Shown piece by piece: positions 1 to 10,796 of a stretch of DNA of 64,000 nt. The notes below the pieces were generated by a model. The model was not told where the DNA came from and ran no database searches. It was given only the letters and a program-made list of their open reading frames with translations. A program made the translations under genes and the position numbers. Within the stretch, counting starts at the first letter, position 1; the number at the start of each line of letters is the position of its first letter. The stretch is from assembly GCF_020283565.1 (NCBI RefSeq), contig NC_060064.1, positions 13,474,337 through 13,538,336 of the forward strand, in the 5' to 3' direction. The DNA is from Trifolium pratense. Lineage: Eukaryota > Streptophyta > Magnoliopsida > Fabales > Fabaceae.

Positions 1-249
1 TCAATATCAATGATTACTTCACGAAATTTTATCTTGGTTGATGCAGATTAATGAACATTTAATTCACTGCATGTTTAGTGAAAGGGGGTGCTTATGATAT
101 CTTTGCTACTTTTTTTTTTTTGTTGTTGCGTTAATCCTCCGGTTCTTAGGAGCAGGGATCCTAGTAATTTGAAGTTCGACCGTGAGATAAGTAAAATTTT
201 GCCAAGAAATTATTCTGAACATGGACTCAACACATACCCTTATTAGTGG
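1..249. other. AT-rich intergenic DNA
   Basis: No coding frame, RNA gene or recognisable repeat was seen here. It ends at the target duplication of the first hAT-like element. Confidence 0.4.
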
Positions 250-878
250 TAGAGTTGGGTATACGGATCAAAGTCCGCCGGACCTACCCGTTTAACCCGC
301 AGCCCGATGGATTTAAGACCAATTTATTTTGGTCCGTTTATATTTTTGCCCGTGTGGGTTGGACCGTTAAAACCGCAGGTTAAATCCGTCTTTTATATTT
401 ATATATATATATATCACTTATAAATAATTTGGTCTAAAAAATAACTTGGTCTAGGTCCAAATTCAACATTTTTAACAAAAAAAAAAAAAACTTAGTCCAA
501 ACTTAATTATAAAAAGCAACAACACACTCCTATTTTTACTCACGTAGACAATAACACAAAACTCAATGATATTACAAACTTTATTTATTTATATTTGTTA
601 GTTACAATTTATGTTACTATAACATAAAATTATTAATAATATAGTTTTTTTTAGCTTTTACTAATTTAGTTTATTTTTTGAAAAAAATTTATTTTTTTAA
701 CTTTTTTGGTGTAATAGTCTGCAGGTTAACCGTTTAACCCGCAGACTTACGCGGACCGAACTCAAACTTAATATTATAATTCGTTTATATTTATTGACGA
801 ACTTGTTCGCCCCATTTAATATGTGGACTTATACAGGGTGGGTTAAATGGGGCAGACTAGTCCAGATACCGAGCTCTA
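250..878. mobile_element. hAT-like non-autonomous element (MITE), ~629 bp
   Basis: The left end (TAGAGTTGGGTATACGGATC) and the reverse complement of the right end (TAGAGCTCGGTATCTGGACT) form imperfect terminal inverted repeats. They are flanked by ATTAGTGG (242-249) and ATTAATGG (879-886), an 8-bp duplication with one mismatch. An 8-bp duplication and TAG-type ends fit the hAT superfamily. Inside, GTTTAACCCGCAG-like blocks occur near both ends. There is no coding capacity. Confidence 0.65.
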
Positions 879-886
879 ATTAATGG

Positions 887-1580
887 TAACCCCATGTGAT
901 TGTGGAAGACTTTGACAAGCAAACTCAAATCACATACTGTATGTCTAATCCAAAATTGACAAATAAATATTGTTGCTTTAAATGAGCGTGACGATTGGTT
1001 TAGGGGTGTTCGCACTGCATATTCAATTATAAATAAAAATACATATCTTGATATTTATGCATTTAGCATAAAATTCAGAAGTTTCAATACAAACTTCTTA
1101 TTTTGAAATTTTTAACATTTGCAAATTTGCATATGATAAAAAAACTTTTAAAAAATATAATACACCAACAATAAATTAGTTTAAGTGGTAAAAGTCTTGT
1201 GCTTTTTAAGCAAATGCTAAAGAGTTTGATTTATGCCTTTTATGTTTGGAAAAATTCAGTTGGAAGGGGAGAAGTCACATTATGTGCTTCATAGATTTTT
1301 TGACAAATATTAATCATCATTAATAACGGTAAAAACTTCGTACATATATCATTTGCGACTCAAAAGAAAATTGAAAATATATTTACTAGCCTATTTCTAT
1401 TTATAATGATGATATTTTAACAACATTGGGTAATTAATTTAAGAATGATTTTGATTTAAATCTCCCTATCTTGTGATCGAGTCACAGAATAGTAGATAAA
1501 TGCAAAGAACCCGCCAGCTTTGAGTTCACTTGGCATATCGTGAAGTTTTTGAAAATTTTCATTACATTGCTATAGTTTGG
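887..1580. other. Intergenic DNA without a recognised gene
   Basis: AT-rich sequence. A hAT-like end (TAGGGGTGTTCGC) occurs near 1001, but no matching right end was found, so no element is called. Confidence 0.35.
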
Positions 1581-1588
1581 ATAGTAAC

Positions 1589-2268
1589 TAGGGGTGATCG
1601 TATCCGAACCAATCCAAAAGTAAAATCGCAAATCGAACCAAACCAAATTGAAAACCGCAAAAACCGCATTTGGTTTGGATGTATTTGGATGGCTTTCTTA
1701 CTGAACCGCAAACCGCAAAACCGCAAACCGCAAAAACCGCGGATAACCGCAAAAACCGCATTAAGTTACTATTATATATTTATATTCCAATATCGTAAAA
1801 GAAAATATATTTATATTCCAATATACATGCCCAATTACCAAGTCAGTCGACCAAATTAATCGAACTTCAAGTTGTTTTTATTTTTTGTACTGAAATTTTA
1901 TTTTGGTGTTGTAATGTTATTTTAAATAAACAAATTTTATCGGTACCGTGATGTTATTTTGAAAATTCAATTTTTTTATATATTTAAAATTGTAAGTTAC
2001 TATAATGTTATTTTGGATAAATAATTTTTGTTGGTACTACAATGTTATTTTGGAACTTCAATTTTTTATTTTTTTTTATGCTTAAAATTGTTCGGTACAA
2101 TCGTTATGTTTTAAACCGCACCAACCGAACCGATCCAAACCGCATTGGTTTGGTTTGGATGACTTTTTAAAATCAACCGAACCAAACCGAACCGCATGCA
2201 TTTTTATCTCGCGGTTAGGATGACTTTTATGCTCAAAACCGAACCAAACCGCACCGCGATCACCCCTA
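1589..2268. mobile_element. hAT MITE, 680 bp, with perfect 8-bp TSD
   Basis: The element starts TAGGGGTGATCG and ends CGATCACCCCTA, so its 12-bp termini are perfect inverted repeats. The flanks are identical: ATAGTAAC at 1581-1588 and at 2269-2276. Inside are many AACCGCA / GGTTTGGAT blocks in opposite orientation near the two ends, giving a long foldback. It has no transposase. The 109-codon frame over its left half is simply the translation of the AACCGC repeats. The intact termini and TSD indicate a fairly recent insertion. Confidence 0.92.
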
Positions 2269-2276
2269 ATAGTAAC

Positions 2277-4160
2277 TCACTCATTCAATTTTTTTATTAA
2301 ATAATCTAGTGTATATAATTAAGTGATTTTTTTTATTATCCATGTATATTGTAATGTTTCTACTTGAGTTATGATCATAAAACTATTTATTGTAACTTAC
2401 AATACCATCTCTAAAAACTGGACTTAATAAATAAAAAGAAAATGTCAACTAGTGTTTTTGGAGTACTAATTAGAAACTTATGTAATTTATCTTTTAAGAA
2501 TATATAAAATACTATTTTCGATACAAATTTTATTCTTTCTAAGTCTTCTTAGTGTCTCTGACCATTTTTTTTTATATATATGCAAAAAATATAACATACC
2601 TTGTAGTGTCTCTGACCATAATATGCTAAACACAATGATAAACTACTGAATTTAAACACCTAATTAAGGGCTCGTGCAAATCCAAAACCTTCCTTAAAAC
2701 CCAAGGTAAGGTAATAGTGGTATTGGAATATTGATGATAGAACTACAAGGTACTAGATGATTGAAGGGAATATTAAATAAAGACATATCATGAGTTATTA
2801 ATTGGTTGCCCATATTCTTTTCCAAAAAAATAAATAAAATTGGTTGCCCATATTTTGGAGAAGATCTTGTAGGTACTACAAACAACCCGGGAGAAAATAA
2901 CGACTTACCATGAGATGATATATTTATTTTTTTACCATGATATTGGTATGATATAAAGTTTTCATTGTTGTCCGAGATGAATAATCTCCGTCGGAGAACC
3001 CATGGGTGGAACACATAAGGTGGATTTTTCTCTTTCCAACCAAAATTTTCCGGTACAGATCAAGATTAGCGGTTGATCGATCTCAATAACCTATCAAACG
3101 ATTTTAGAATTTTGTAAAAGTTAATATAGATGATCTATATGATATTATAAACTTTCAATCAAATGGCAGATTTTGTAAAATTTAGATTCGTTAAAGCGTT
3201 ATTGAGCGATGCAACATTACTCAAATGTTACATCGGTGTAATTTTCAACTGAATAATACATGTGGGCTTTTCTAGTTACCGGTTCTATTAATTTGTACTG
3301 GAATGTTTGAGAGCTTTTTTTGACACTCTTTGCATTTTTTTTCTGTGTCCTGCTAAATTCTTAAAATAACCCTGATTGATACTTAAGCAATGCATTGAAT
3401 CGGCTACATATGTAGCGGATGAGTAAAAGATATTCAAATTCACCAACATTTTAAAATTTCACGCTCCCAATTTTTTTTTTTGAAATTTTTTACCGTAATT
3501 TTTAACTTTCATGCATAATTTTTTTTATGTCATTATTAACCATTTAACTTCAAGGTTAAATATGTTGTTTAAGTTGAAAGTTAGCTGTGAAATTGACCGA
3601 TAGTTCTTGTTAATTTTCAATAGCGATTACATTGAGGGGATGAATTTTGTCCCTCAACTGTGGATTCTTTAACTACTTCAAAAATCATTAAGTACAATGT
3701 GTGGATATTTCACTATTGTCCTAAAAAATGCATAAAAATAAAAGGAAAAGTAAAGAGATAAAATTTGTGTGCATAACTTGATAGATTGTGTATCTAAAAC
3801 TGAGTACAACTTTGGTAGTGTACTTACGACATGATCCAATAACCTCATTCATAATGCACTCCAAGTAGTGTCTGCATTCTTCGTCTTCTAAGGCTAGTGA
3901 CGCCATAGACATTGGGCATGATCAATAAAATAACTCATAATTATCAAGTTCTAATGCATTTTGACAAAGTTTAAAAAGTCCTGGAGATTGTGCTAGATAG
4001 CAATAGGCTTGAGAAAGATTTGGCATCCTCGTGTTCGGCTACGTTTTTACTTGCATGATAAGCTTTTGAATGAGACGCATCCAGTTACCTCTTTAATCGC
4101 TTGTCATACCGATTTCGGCTAACATGTTCATTTTAGATGTAAATAGAATCACATATATCC
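2277..4160. other. AT-rich intergenic DNA
   Basis: Only short open frames without family resemblance occur here, for example 2694-3014 and 3721-3912 on the minus strand. No gene is called. Confidence 0.4.
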
Positions 4161-4165
4161 GTTCC
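4161..4165. repeat. Target-site duplication GTTCC, left
   Basis: This matches 16062-16066 exactly and flanks the complete Tat retrotransposon. Removing the element joins ATATATCC to GTTCCTATGAGC as the empty site. Confidence 0.9.
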
Positions 4166-4758
4166 TGTTCTGGACTGGGCCAAGAGCTGGCCCAATCACT
4201 TATGCCCGACATTTGGGGCATGGCCCAATAAGGGGAGACTTCCCCGACACGTCAGGCAATGACGTGTCCTGCTCGACATAACAGATTAGCTCCACGCTAA
4301 TCACGTGCTCGGCTATCCGTGCACAACGACTCATTCAGCCTTAGCTTAACAGCTAAGCAGCACGTTTAACACGTGCTCCTTTATCCAACCGCATTCGTCA
4401 CGGAGTCTATCCCTTACCCGCGAATAGCGGAACGACTCCAACCAGGATAGAGGTGAATAACGGCCTTCCCCTACGATACAGGGACTATCCTGGCAGTTGA
4501 GCCTATTGGGCCGGTTATCCAGGCCCAATAGACCAACCTTTGGCCCAGCGCTGGGGGCACTATATAAGCTCTCCTAGACAGGAGAGCCAGGTATTCTGAA
4601 TCATTAAGCATTCAACTTTCTCTCTCTTCTTTTGTATCTCTCTTGTTCTCTTTGCTGACTTAGGCATCGGAGCACCTGCAGGTACAAACCCCCCCTTCGG
4701 TGTGGAAGCTTGCTCTACGGACCGGCCAGCAATCTATTCTGATCACCAGGTACGATCA
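4166..4758 (+). repeat. 5' LTR of Tat element
   Basis: 593 bp, TG...CA. It contains a TATA box (TATATAAG at 4561-4568), several CACGTG cores and the short foldback GGGGAGACTTCCCC near 4233, which also recurs in the element's 3' internal region. Confidence 0.93.
4561..4568 (+). promoter_or_regulatory. TATA box of the Tat 5' LTR
   Basis: TATATAAG sits about 290 bp before gag, followed by pyrimidine-rich TTTCTCTCTCTTC, a usual plant LTR transcription start context. The copy in the 3' LTR is at 15864-15871. Confidence 0.6.
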
Positions 4759-4759
4759 G

Positions 4760-4778
4760 TGGCGCCGTCTGTGGGGAC
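4760..4778 (+). promoter_or_regulatory. Primer-binding site
   Basis: TGGCGCCGTCTGTGGGGAC begins one base after the LTR end. The TGGCGCC start complements the CCA-ended acceptor stem of a tRNA and is the usual form in Tat elements. The exact tRNA was not determined. Confidence 0.75.
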
Positions 4779-4854
4779 TGAGTTCCTCCCCTTCTTTAAT
4801 CTTTCCTAAAGAAACAAAGATCAAAACCGATTCCATTCTTCAACAACTTTCATC

Positions 4855-7533
4855 ATGGCTAGTTCATCACAGCAACTCAACACCGACGCCGGCGACGACA
4901 ACGTGCTCAACGTTCCATCCTCTCCGCCGCCGCAGCATAACACCGTCCTATCACCGGTGCGTGACGATACCACCGTGACACGCGGACCAGAAACCGACTC
5001 CCGCGACGGACGGGAGGCCTCACTCTCTTCCGATGAAGAAGACGTCGAGATCCTAACCGATCGTCGGATGGGCAAACGCCCGCAATTGAAACAAGAAGCT
5101 CCGGCAAACAACGCCGAACAGCCCGCCGTATTGGCCAACTCTGAGGTCGCAGCCTTGATCGCTGCCCTCAAACAAACAACAGAGGCCATGCAGGCTCAAA
5201 ATCGTCGACTGGACGAGCAGAGCGAAAGAATCGTCGCGCTGGAGAAAAGCCGGCGTCGCAGAAAGACCAACTCTCCCCCGCGGAGACACCAGGCTACTCC
5301 TTCCCCTCCTCGACCGGCGGCCGTCAAACATCGACGCCCCGACTTAGAGAGGGTCGAAGTTACTCCTCGGAAGAGGGACCGTACTCCTCCACATCGCGAG
5401 GGTAGGCTCTCCCCGGGCAAGAAAGGAAAACACGAAGCTCCGCGGCGCCATTCACCTCAAGGGTTGGCGAACATGGCCAAGCATGGCGCGTCGGGCAGCT
5501 ACCGTCCTCGCAAATCTCGCAGTCCAACGGCCATGCCCGGCGACTATTCTCCCCGGTCTTCCGAGGACCATTCTCCTAACGGGAGCGACGAGGGTGATCC
5601 CCGATGCCCCCTGACCGCAGACATTCTGAGGAAGCGTGTCCCAAAGGGCTTCGAGAGACCTCCTACGCTCCCCGCGTACGATGGTTTGACCGACCCCGAC
5701 GACCACATAGCTAATGTCAACGCTAACCTGGATTTCAGGAACATCAGCGGGGCCATTAGGTGCAGACTGTTCCCAACCACGCTGAGGAAGGGAGCAATGG
5801 CATGGTACCAAAGCCTGCCCCCTCAATCCATCCATTCATGGAGGGATCTTACTGAACAGTTTTGCAGACACTTCACTGCTTCCCGCAAGCACCCAAAGAC
5901 TGTGCATGCCTTGGAGGCCATATACCAAGCTGAAGACGAAACTCTCCGCAACTTCGTCGAGAGATTCAACAAAGAGGCTGTGCAGGTCGAAACAACCGAC
6001 GACATGAAAAAATACTTGCTGCAGAGGGGCCTTCGCCCGGGCAGCGATTTTGCCAAAGCTGTGGGCATAGAAAAGCCACCCACCTGGGACGACCTCCTCC
6101 TAAAAGCTCAAAAGTACATCGACTACGAGGAGGTCCAGGCAGCTGATGTCGCTCGCCTTGCCCGACCTGGAAGCAGCCACCCTGCCCGCGAGTCCACCCA
6201 CAGGAACGATGACAGGGGAAGCGACCGGGGACATGATAGAGGCGGCGATCGGGGCGGCGAGAGGGGCAGAGACAGAAGGAGGGGCGACAGGCGTGAATCT
6301 CGTGGCCCTCCAAGCACATTCGCCACATACACCCCCCTCGTCAAGTCACGGGGAGAAATATTTGCTGAAGTTCACATCTCTGAGTTTAACAGAGCGAATG
6401 TAAAACAGCCTAAGCCGACTCCCCTGAAGCCCGGCCAAGACAAGAATAGGTATTGCAGATACCACAAGAGTTACGGTCACAGGACCGACGATTGCATCCA
6501 GCTGAAGGATGCTATCGAAATATTGATAAGAAACGGACAGTTACGAGAGTTCGTGAAGAGAAACAATGACCCTCGACCAGAGGCCGCGGAGACTCGCGCC
6601 GTCGAGGAGGTAGTTCCCCCACCAGCCGGGCAGAGTGGCACCAAGCAGATTGCCATGAGCGTCTCCCGGCCAGAAGACTTTGCTATCCCCAGCGGTTTTG
6701 GGGACACCCATACTAGTCCTACGCTTACCACGGGGGACTACTTCACAGACTCACTCGTCATATCCGGCGGTCACATGGACAAGCACACCGTCGGATCAAT
6801 AAAAAGAAAATTCGAGGATCTCATCAACACGTCCTCGAATATGAACGCGACGCTGGACAAGGCGAAGGGGCGATCAATGCCTTTAGCCTTCTATCGAGAA
6901 GAGCTGCCCGGTGGGACAGCCAATTTCCAAATTCCCCTCCTCGTCCGGGCAGACATGGCCAACATGGACGTTCGTCGAGTCCTCATCGATCCGGGGAGCT
7001 CCTGCGACATCATGTACGCCAGTTTGTTCAGGACCTTACAGCTGGACGAGACACATCTCACCCCGTACTTGGGCTCAGATCTCACAGGATTCAATGGAGC
7101 AACTACTAGGCCTTGGGGTTATGTCGACCTGATCGTCACCTTTGGCTCCGAAGAGACTGCTAAGTCGATCAGGGTGAAATTCTTGGTCGTGGACTGCCCT
7201 TGCCTCTACCAGTGCATCATCGGCAGGACGGCCATAGCAGACCTGGTTGCTGTCCCTTCTACTGCCCACCTGAAGATGAAGTACTATACTCATAAGGGGC
7301 AGGTTGCTACTCTACACGGGGACATTGAAGCTGCAAGAAGATGCTTTGACGCAGCGTCCAAAGGCAACAATTTCATTGGCAAGGCTCCTGACCCAAAAAA
7401 GCAAAAGCCTTCCTCGGAAGCACCACCAAAGCCTTCCCCGGAAGCATCATCAAGTCTGCCCGCCCCAAATGTGAGCTCTGTTGACCTCGACAGCCGCACC
7501 TCCAAGAAGAGCATAAGGAGGAGAAAAAGCTAA
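4855..7533 (+). CDS. Gag-protease polyprotein of Tat retrotransposon (892 aa)
   Basis: Capsid and protease precursor of the element, acting in cytoplasmic virus-like particles. The N-terminal ~250 residues are low-complexity, rich in Arg, Pro and Ser. A retrotransposon gag domain spans about residues 280-410 (AMAWYQSLPPQSIHSWRDL). It is followed by an Arg/Asp/Gly-rich stretch and then a Cys/His knuckle near residue 534 in the pattern C-x2-H-x4-H-x4-C. The aspartic protease core is near residue 708 (LIDPGSSCDIM), with DPGSS where most Gypsy elements have DTGAS, a usual Tat variant. The start ATG is the first after the leader and has a good context. The frame ends 80 nt before the first pol ATG and overlaps the open pol frame in the -1 register, so pol is probably reached by frameshifting. 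Confidence 0.93.
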   Translation: MASSSQQLNTDAGDDNVLNVPSSPPPQHNTVLSPVRDDTTVTRGPETDSRDGREASLSSDEEDVEILTDRRMGKRPQLKQEAPANNAEQPAVLANSEVAALIAALKQTTEAMQAQNRRLDEQSERIVALEKSRRRRKTNSPPRRHQATPSPPRPAAVKHRRPDLERVEVTPRKRDRTPPHREGRLSPGKKGKHEAPRRHSPQGLANMAKHGASGSYRPRKSRSPTAMPGDYSPRSSEDHSPNGSDEGDPRCPLTADILRKRVPKGFERPPTLPAYDGLTDPDDHIANVNANLDFRNISGAIRCRLFPTTLRKGAMAWYQSLPPQSIHSWRDLTEQFCRHFTASRKHPKTVHALEAIYQAEDETLRNFVERFNKEAVQVETTDDMKKYLLQRGLRPGSDFAKAVGIEKPPTWDDLLLKAQKYIDYEEVQAADVARLARPGSSHPARESTHRNDDRGSDRGHDRGGDRGGERGRDRRRGDRRESRGPPSTFATYTPLVKSRGEIFAEVHISEFNRANVKQPKPTPLKPGQDKNRYCRYHKSYGHRTDDCIQLKDAIEILIRNGQLREFVKRNNDPRPEAAETRAVEEVVPPPAGQSGTKQIAMSVSRPEDFAIPSGFGDTHTSPTLTTGDYFTDSLVISGGHMDKHTVGSIKRKFEDLINTSSNMNATLDKAKGRSMPLAFYREELPGGTANFQIPLLVRADMANMDVRRVLIDPGSSCDIMYASLFRTLQLDETHLTPYLGSDLTGFNGATTRPWGYVDLIVTFGSEETAKSIRVKFLVVDCPCLYQCIIGRTAIADLVAVPSTAHLKMKYYTHKGQVATLHGDIEAARRCFDAASKGNNFIGKAPDPKKQKPSSEAPPKPSPEASSSLPAPNVSSVDLDSRTSKKSIRRRKS
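7485..7533 (+). promoter_or_regulatory. gag-pol -1 frame overlap (candidate frameshift window)
   Basis: The pol frame is open from 7485, just after an in-frame TGA at 7482-7484, while gag continues to the TAA at 7531-7533. The overlap is 49 nt and ends in GGAGAAAAAGCTAA. The A5 run is not a canonical X-XXY-YYZ slip site. Frameshifting is inferred only from the arrangement. Confidence 0.45.
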
Positions 7534-7613
7534 AGAAGGAGGAGAAGGAGGATGACGAGGCGAGCAAAGAACATTATCGCCCCATTCCAGATGGAGATTT
7601 CGAGATAGTCCAG

Positions 7614-10600
7614 TTGGGCGAAGATCCAGAAAAAGGAGTCAAGATTGGGACAGGGCTCCCCGAGTTGGCGAGGAAGCAGCTGAAAGCCTGCCTTAGAGAA
7701 AATGCTGACCTGTTCGCATGGCACGCTGCCGACATGCCCGGGCTGGATCCAAACATCGCTTGTCATCAACTTACTGTCGACCCACTTGCTAGTGCCGTAG
7801 TGCAACGTAGGCGTAGGCAGTCTCCCGAAAAAGCGGAGGCTGCTGAAAAAGCTGTAAAAGACCTCCTAGAGGCAAATTTTATTTCTGAAGCCAGATACAC
7901 TACCTGGTTGTCAAACGTTGTACTAGTTAAAAAATCTAATGGAAAATGGCGCATGTGTGTTGACTATACCGATCTCAATAGGGCTTGCCCTAAAGATTCC
8001 TATCCTTTACCTTGCATTGATAAATTAGTCGATAATTCTTCTGGCTTTAAATTATTGTCTTTTATGGATGCATATTCAGGATACAACCAAATCCCAATGG
8101 CTGTGGCCGACAGGGGAAAAACAGCTTTCATGACCGAGTCGGGCAACTATTACTACAACGTAATGCCCTTCGGTCTAAAAAACGCTGGTGCTACATACCA
8201 GCGGATGATGAACAAAGTATTCCGGGCAGAAATAGGCGACATGCTCGAAGTCTACATGGACGACATGATCGTAAAATCCCATGAGGAAATCGACCATACC
8301 GCCCACTTACGTAAGGTCTTCGAGCAGGCCAGAAAACACAACATGCGATTCAACCCAGAAAAGTGCACCTTTGGGGTACGAGCAGGAAAGTTCCTCGGAT
8401 TCTACCTAACAGAACGAGGAATCGAAGCCAACCCCGACAAATGTCGCGCCTTTACGGAGCTCCCAACTCCGAGCAACAAAAAATCCATACAAACCCTGAA
8501 CGGAATGCTGACCTCATTATCCCGCTTCGTAGCAAAATCCGCTCAACACGCATTACCGCTTTTCAAATTACTAAGGAAAGAAGCTGTGTTCGAATGGACG
8601 GACGAGTGCGAGCAGGCCCTACAACATCTTAAGAAGGCCCTGTCCGAACCCCCAGTCCTCTCGCGCCCGGATGTCGAGGAAGTGTTATACATCTACCTCT
8701 CCGTCGCATCTGAGGCCGTCAGCGCAGCCCTTGTCCGTGAAACAACGCAAGGACAAAAACCAGTGTACTTTACAAGCAAGGCTCTCCAGGGGCCCGAACT
8801 CAGATATACACAAATCGAGAAGGTGGCCCTTGCCTTGATCAACGCAGCAAGAAGACTACGTCACTACTTCCTAGCACACACAATCATAGTACGAACCGAC
8901 CAACCCATCAAATCATTGCTTGGTCGACCAGACATGGCGGGCAGGATGCTCAAATGGTCCCTCGAGCTTTCCGAATTCGACATTCGTTACGAAAGCAGGA
9001 AAGCGCTAAAATCACAAGTCCTAGCAGACTTTGTGGCCGAAATGACGAGTCCATCCTCCTCGACAAGCGAGGCAGACAAATGGACAATATTCGTCGACGG
9101 AGCGTCAAGCTCCACAGGAGCAGGAGCAGGAATTATCCTGGAAAACGAAAATGGGATCATCATCGAAGTTTCCCTAGCACTATCCTTCCCGACATCAAAT
9201 AACCAAGCAGAATACGAAGCCTTCCTAGCAGGGCTACGGTTGGCCGAGGACATGGAGGCAAAAGAAGTAAAAATTTTCACAGATTCACAACTTGTTGCCT
9301 CACAAGTATTGGGAGAATATCAAGCCAAAAATGATAATCTCTCTGAATATCTAGCATTAGTGAAAGAAAAAATCACTAAGTTCGAATCCGTGGAGGTGCA
9401 ACACGTCCCACGCGAGCACAACAAACGGGCAGATATCCTGTCCAAACTGGCGAGCACAAAAAAGAAAGGCGGAAACAAATCCGTCATTCAGGAAGTACTC
9501 CCCCGACCAAGCATCGAGAAGGCGAGCAACGTCCTCGACATAAATGTCATTGGCGACCAAAATTGCTGGATGACCCCCGTCTACAACTTCCTCGCGAATG
9601 GAACCCTCCCTGACGATCAGAAAGAGGCAGCAATAATTAGACATCGAGCATGCGCATATGTCGTCCTCGACGGAAAGTTGTATAGAAGAGGATTCTCAAT
9701 CCCACTCCTTAAATGTATCGACGAGGAAACGGTCGACTATATCTTGCGCGAGGTACACGAGGGAATCAACGCCCAGCATCTGGGAGGAAGATCGCTGGCC
9801 AGGAAAGCTCTTCGAGCAGGATACTACTGGCCCACCATGCAGCAAGACGCAAAGGACCATGTGAAGAAATGCGACAAATGTCAACGACATGGTGACATGC
9901 ACCTAGCTCCTCCCCACGAGCTCAAATCTATGTCGTCGCCGTGGCCCTTCGCTTGGTGGGGCATGGACATACTTGGCCCCTTCACAAAGGGACTTCACCA
10001 AAATAAATTTCTAATAGTCGCCGTGGACTACTTCACCAAATGGGTAGAGGCTGAACCTCTCTCCGACATAACGTCGTTCAGGATACTCCGTTTCTTCAAA
10101 CGCGACGTACTCTGCCGGTTTGGGATACCACAAGCCGTCGTCACGGACAACGGGACACAATTCACGGACAAAGGATTCCAAGACTTCCTCGCTGCCCTGG
10201 GGACCAAGCAACATTTCACTTCCGTGGAACATCCCCAAACTAACGGGCAAGCCGAGGCCGCCAACAGAGTAATCCTGCGCGGCCTACGACGAAGATTGGA
10301 TCAAAATAAAAAGAAATGGGTCGAGGAGATCGAAAGCGTCCTCTGGGCCTATCGCACAACACCACACTCCACAACCGGGGAGACTCCATTTAGAATGGTA
10401 TATGGAACAGAAGCAGTCATCCCCGTGGAGGTGGGCGAGCCATCTCGCCGAACCAAGCAGCCCCTCGAAGAGGAAATGAACGACGAAGCTCTCCGTGAAG
10501 AGCTAGATCTCGTCGAAGAAATTCGCACGGGGGCATCTCTTCGAGAAGCCACCCTTAAACAAAAAATAGCTGCCCGACACGATACCAAAGTCATTAAAAG

Positions 10601-10796
10601 AGACTTTGAAATAGGCAGCCTCGTCTTAAGACGAAATGCTAAGGACTCCCAGGACGGTAAATTGGCGGCCAACTGGGAAGGACCATATCGCGTCATCGAC
10701 AAAACAGAAAATGGCGCGTATTATCTCGAGGACCTTCGAGGAAAGAAACTTCCTCGACCTTGGAACGCCCAAAAACTAAAACAATATTACAGCTAA
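7614..10796 (+). CDS. Pol polyprotein: RT, RNase H, aRNase H, integrase (1060 aa from first ATG)
   Basis: Copies the element's RNA and integrates the cDNA. Reverse transcriptase lies at about residues 60-270, with FMDAYSGYNQI and the catalytic YMDD near residue 212. A Gypsy RNase H follows (KPVYFTSKALQGPELRYTQI). A second RNase H of archaeal type then starts near residue 489 (WTIFVDGASSSTGAGAGII), with downstream E, D and D residues; this is the dual-RNase H layout of Tat elements. Integrase has an H-x6-H...C-x2-C finger near residues 715-760, then the catalytic D (GMDILGPF), D (VTDNGTQF) and E (NGQAEAANR). No chromodomain follows. The frame is open upstream to 7485, so the N terminus is probably made by frameshift rather than at this ATG. 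No stop or gap was seen, so it appears functional. Confidence 0.94.
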   Translation: MGEDPEKGVKIGTGLPELARKQLKACLRENADLFAWHAADMPGLDPNIACHQLTVDPLASAVVQRRRRQSPEKAEAAEKAVKDLLEANFISEARYTTWLSNVVLVKKSNGKWRMCVDYTDLNRACPKDSYPLPCIDKLVDNSSGFKLLSFMDAYSGYNQIPMAVADRGKTAFMTESGNYYYNVMPFGLKNAGATYQRMMNKVFRAEIGDMLEVYMDDMIVKSHEEIDHTAHLRKVFEQARKHNMRFNPEKCTFGVRAGKFLGFYLTERGIEANPDKCRAFTELPTPSNKKSIQTLNGMLTSLSRFVAKSAQHALPLFKLLRKEAVFEWTDECEQALQHLKKALSEPPVLSRPDVEEVLYIYLSVASEAVSAALVRETTQGQKPVYFTSKALQGPELRYTQIEKVALALINAARRLRHYFLAHTIIVRTDQPIKSLLGRPDMAGRMLKWSLELSEFDIRYESRKALKSQVLADFVAEMTSPSSSTSEADKWTIFVDGASSSTGAGAGIILENENGIIIEVSLALSFPTSNNQAEYEAFLAGLRLAEDMEAKEVKIFTDSQLVASQVLGEYQAKNDNLSEYLALVKEKITKFESVEVQHVPREHNKRADILSKLASTKKKGGNKSVIQEVLPRPSIEKASNVLDINVIGDQNCWMTPVYNFLANGTLPDDQKEAAIIRHRACAYVVLDGKLYRRGFSIPLLKCIDEETVDYILREVHEGINAQHLGGRSLARKALRAGYYWPTMQQDAKDHVKKCDKCQRHGDMHLAPPHELKSMSSPWPFAWWGMDILGPFTKGLHQNKFLIVAVDYFTKWVEAEPLSDITSFRILRFFKRDVLCRFGIPQAVVTDNGTQFTDKGFQDFLAALGTKQHFTSVEHPQTNGQAEAANRVILRGLRRRLDQNKKKWVEEIESVLWAYRTTPHSTTGETPFRMVYGTEAVIPVEVGEPSRRTKQPLEEEMNDEALREELDLVEEIRTGASLREATLKQKIAARHDTKVIKRDFEIGSLVLRRNAKDSQDGKLAANWEGPYRVIDKTENGAYYLEDLRGKKLPRPWNAQKLKQYYS

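Noticed and set aside
1001..1013. TAGGGGTGTTCGC, a hAT-type left end
   Set aside because: No matching right terminus or target duplication was found nearby.
1530..1859. 109-codon open frame on plus strand
   Set aside because: It lies over the left end of the hAT MITE and translates its AACCGC repeats; no gene family resemblance.
4346..4528. 60-codon frame repeated in both LTRs (also 15649-15831)
   Set aside because: Lies in LTR control sequence, antisense, with no family; identical only because the LTRs are identical.
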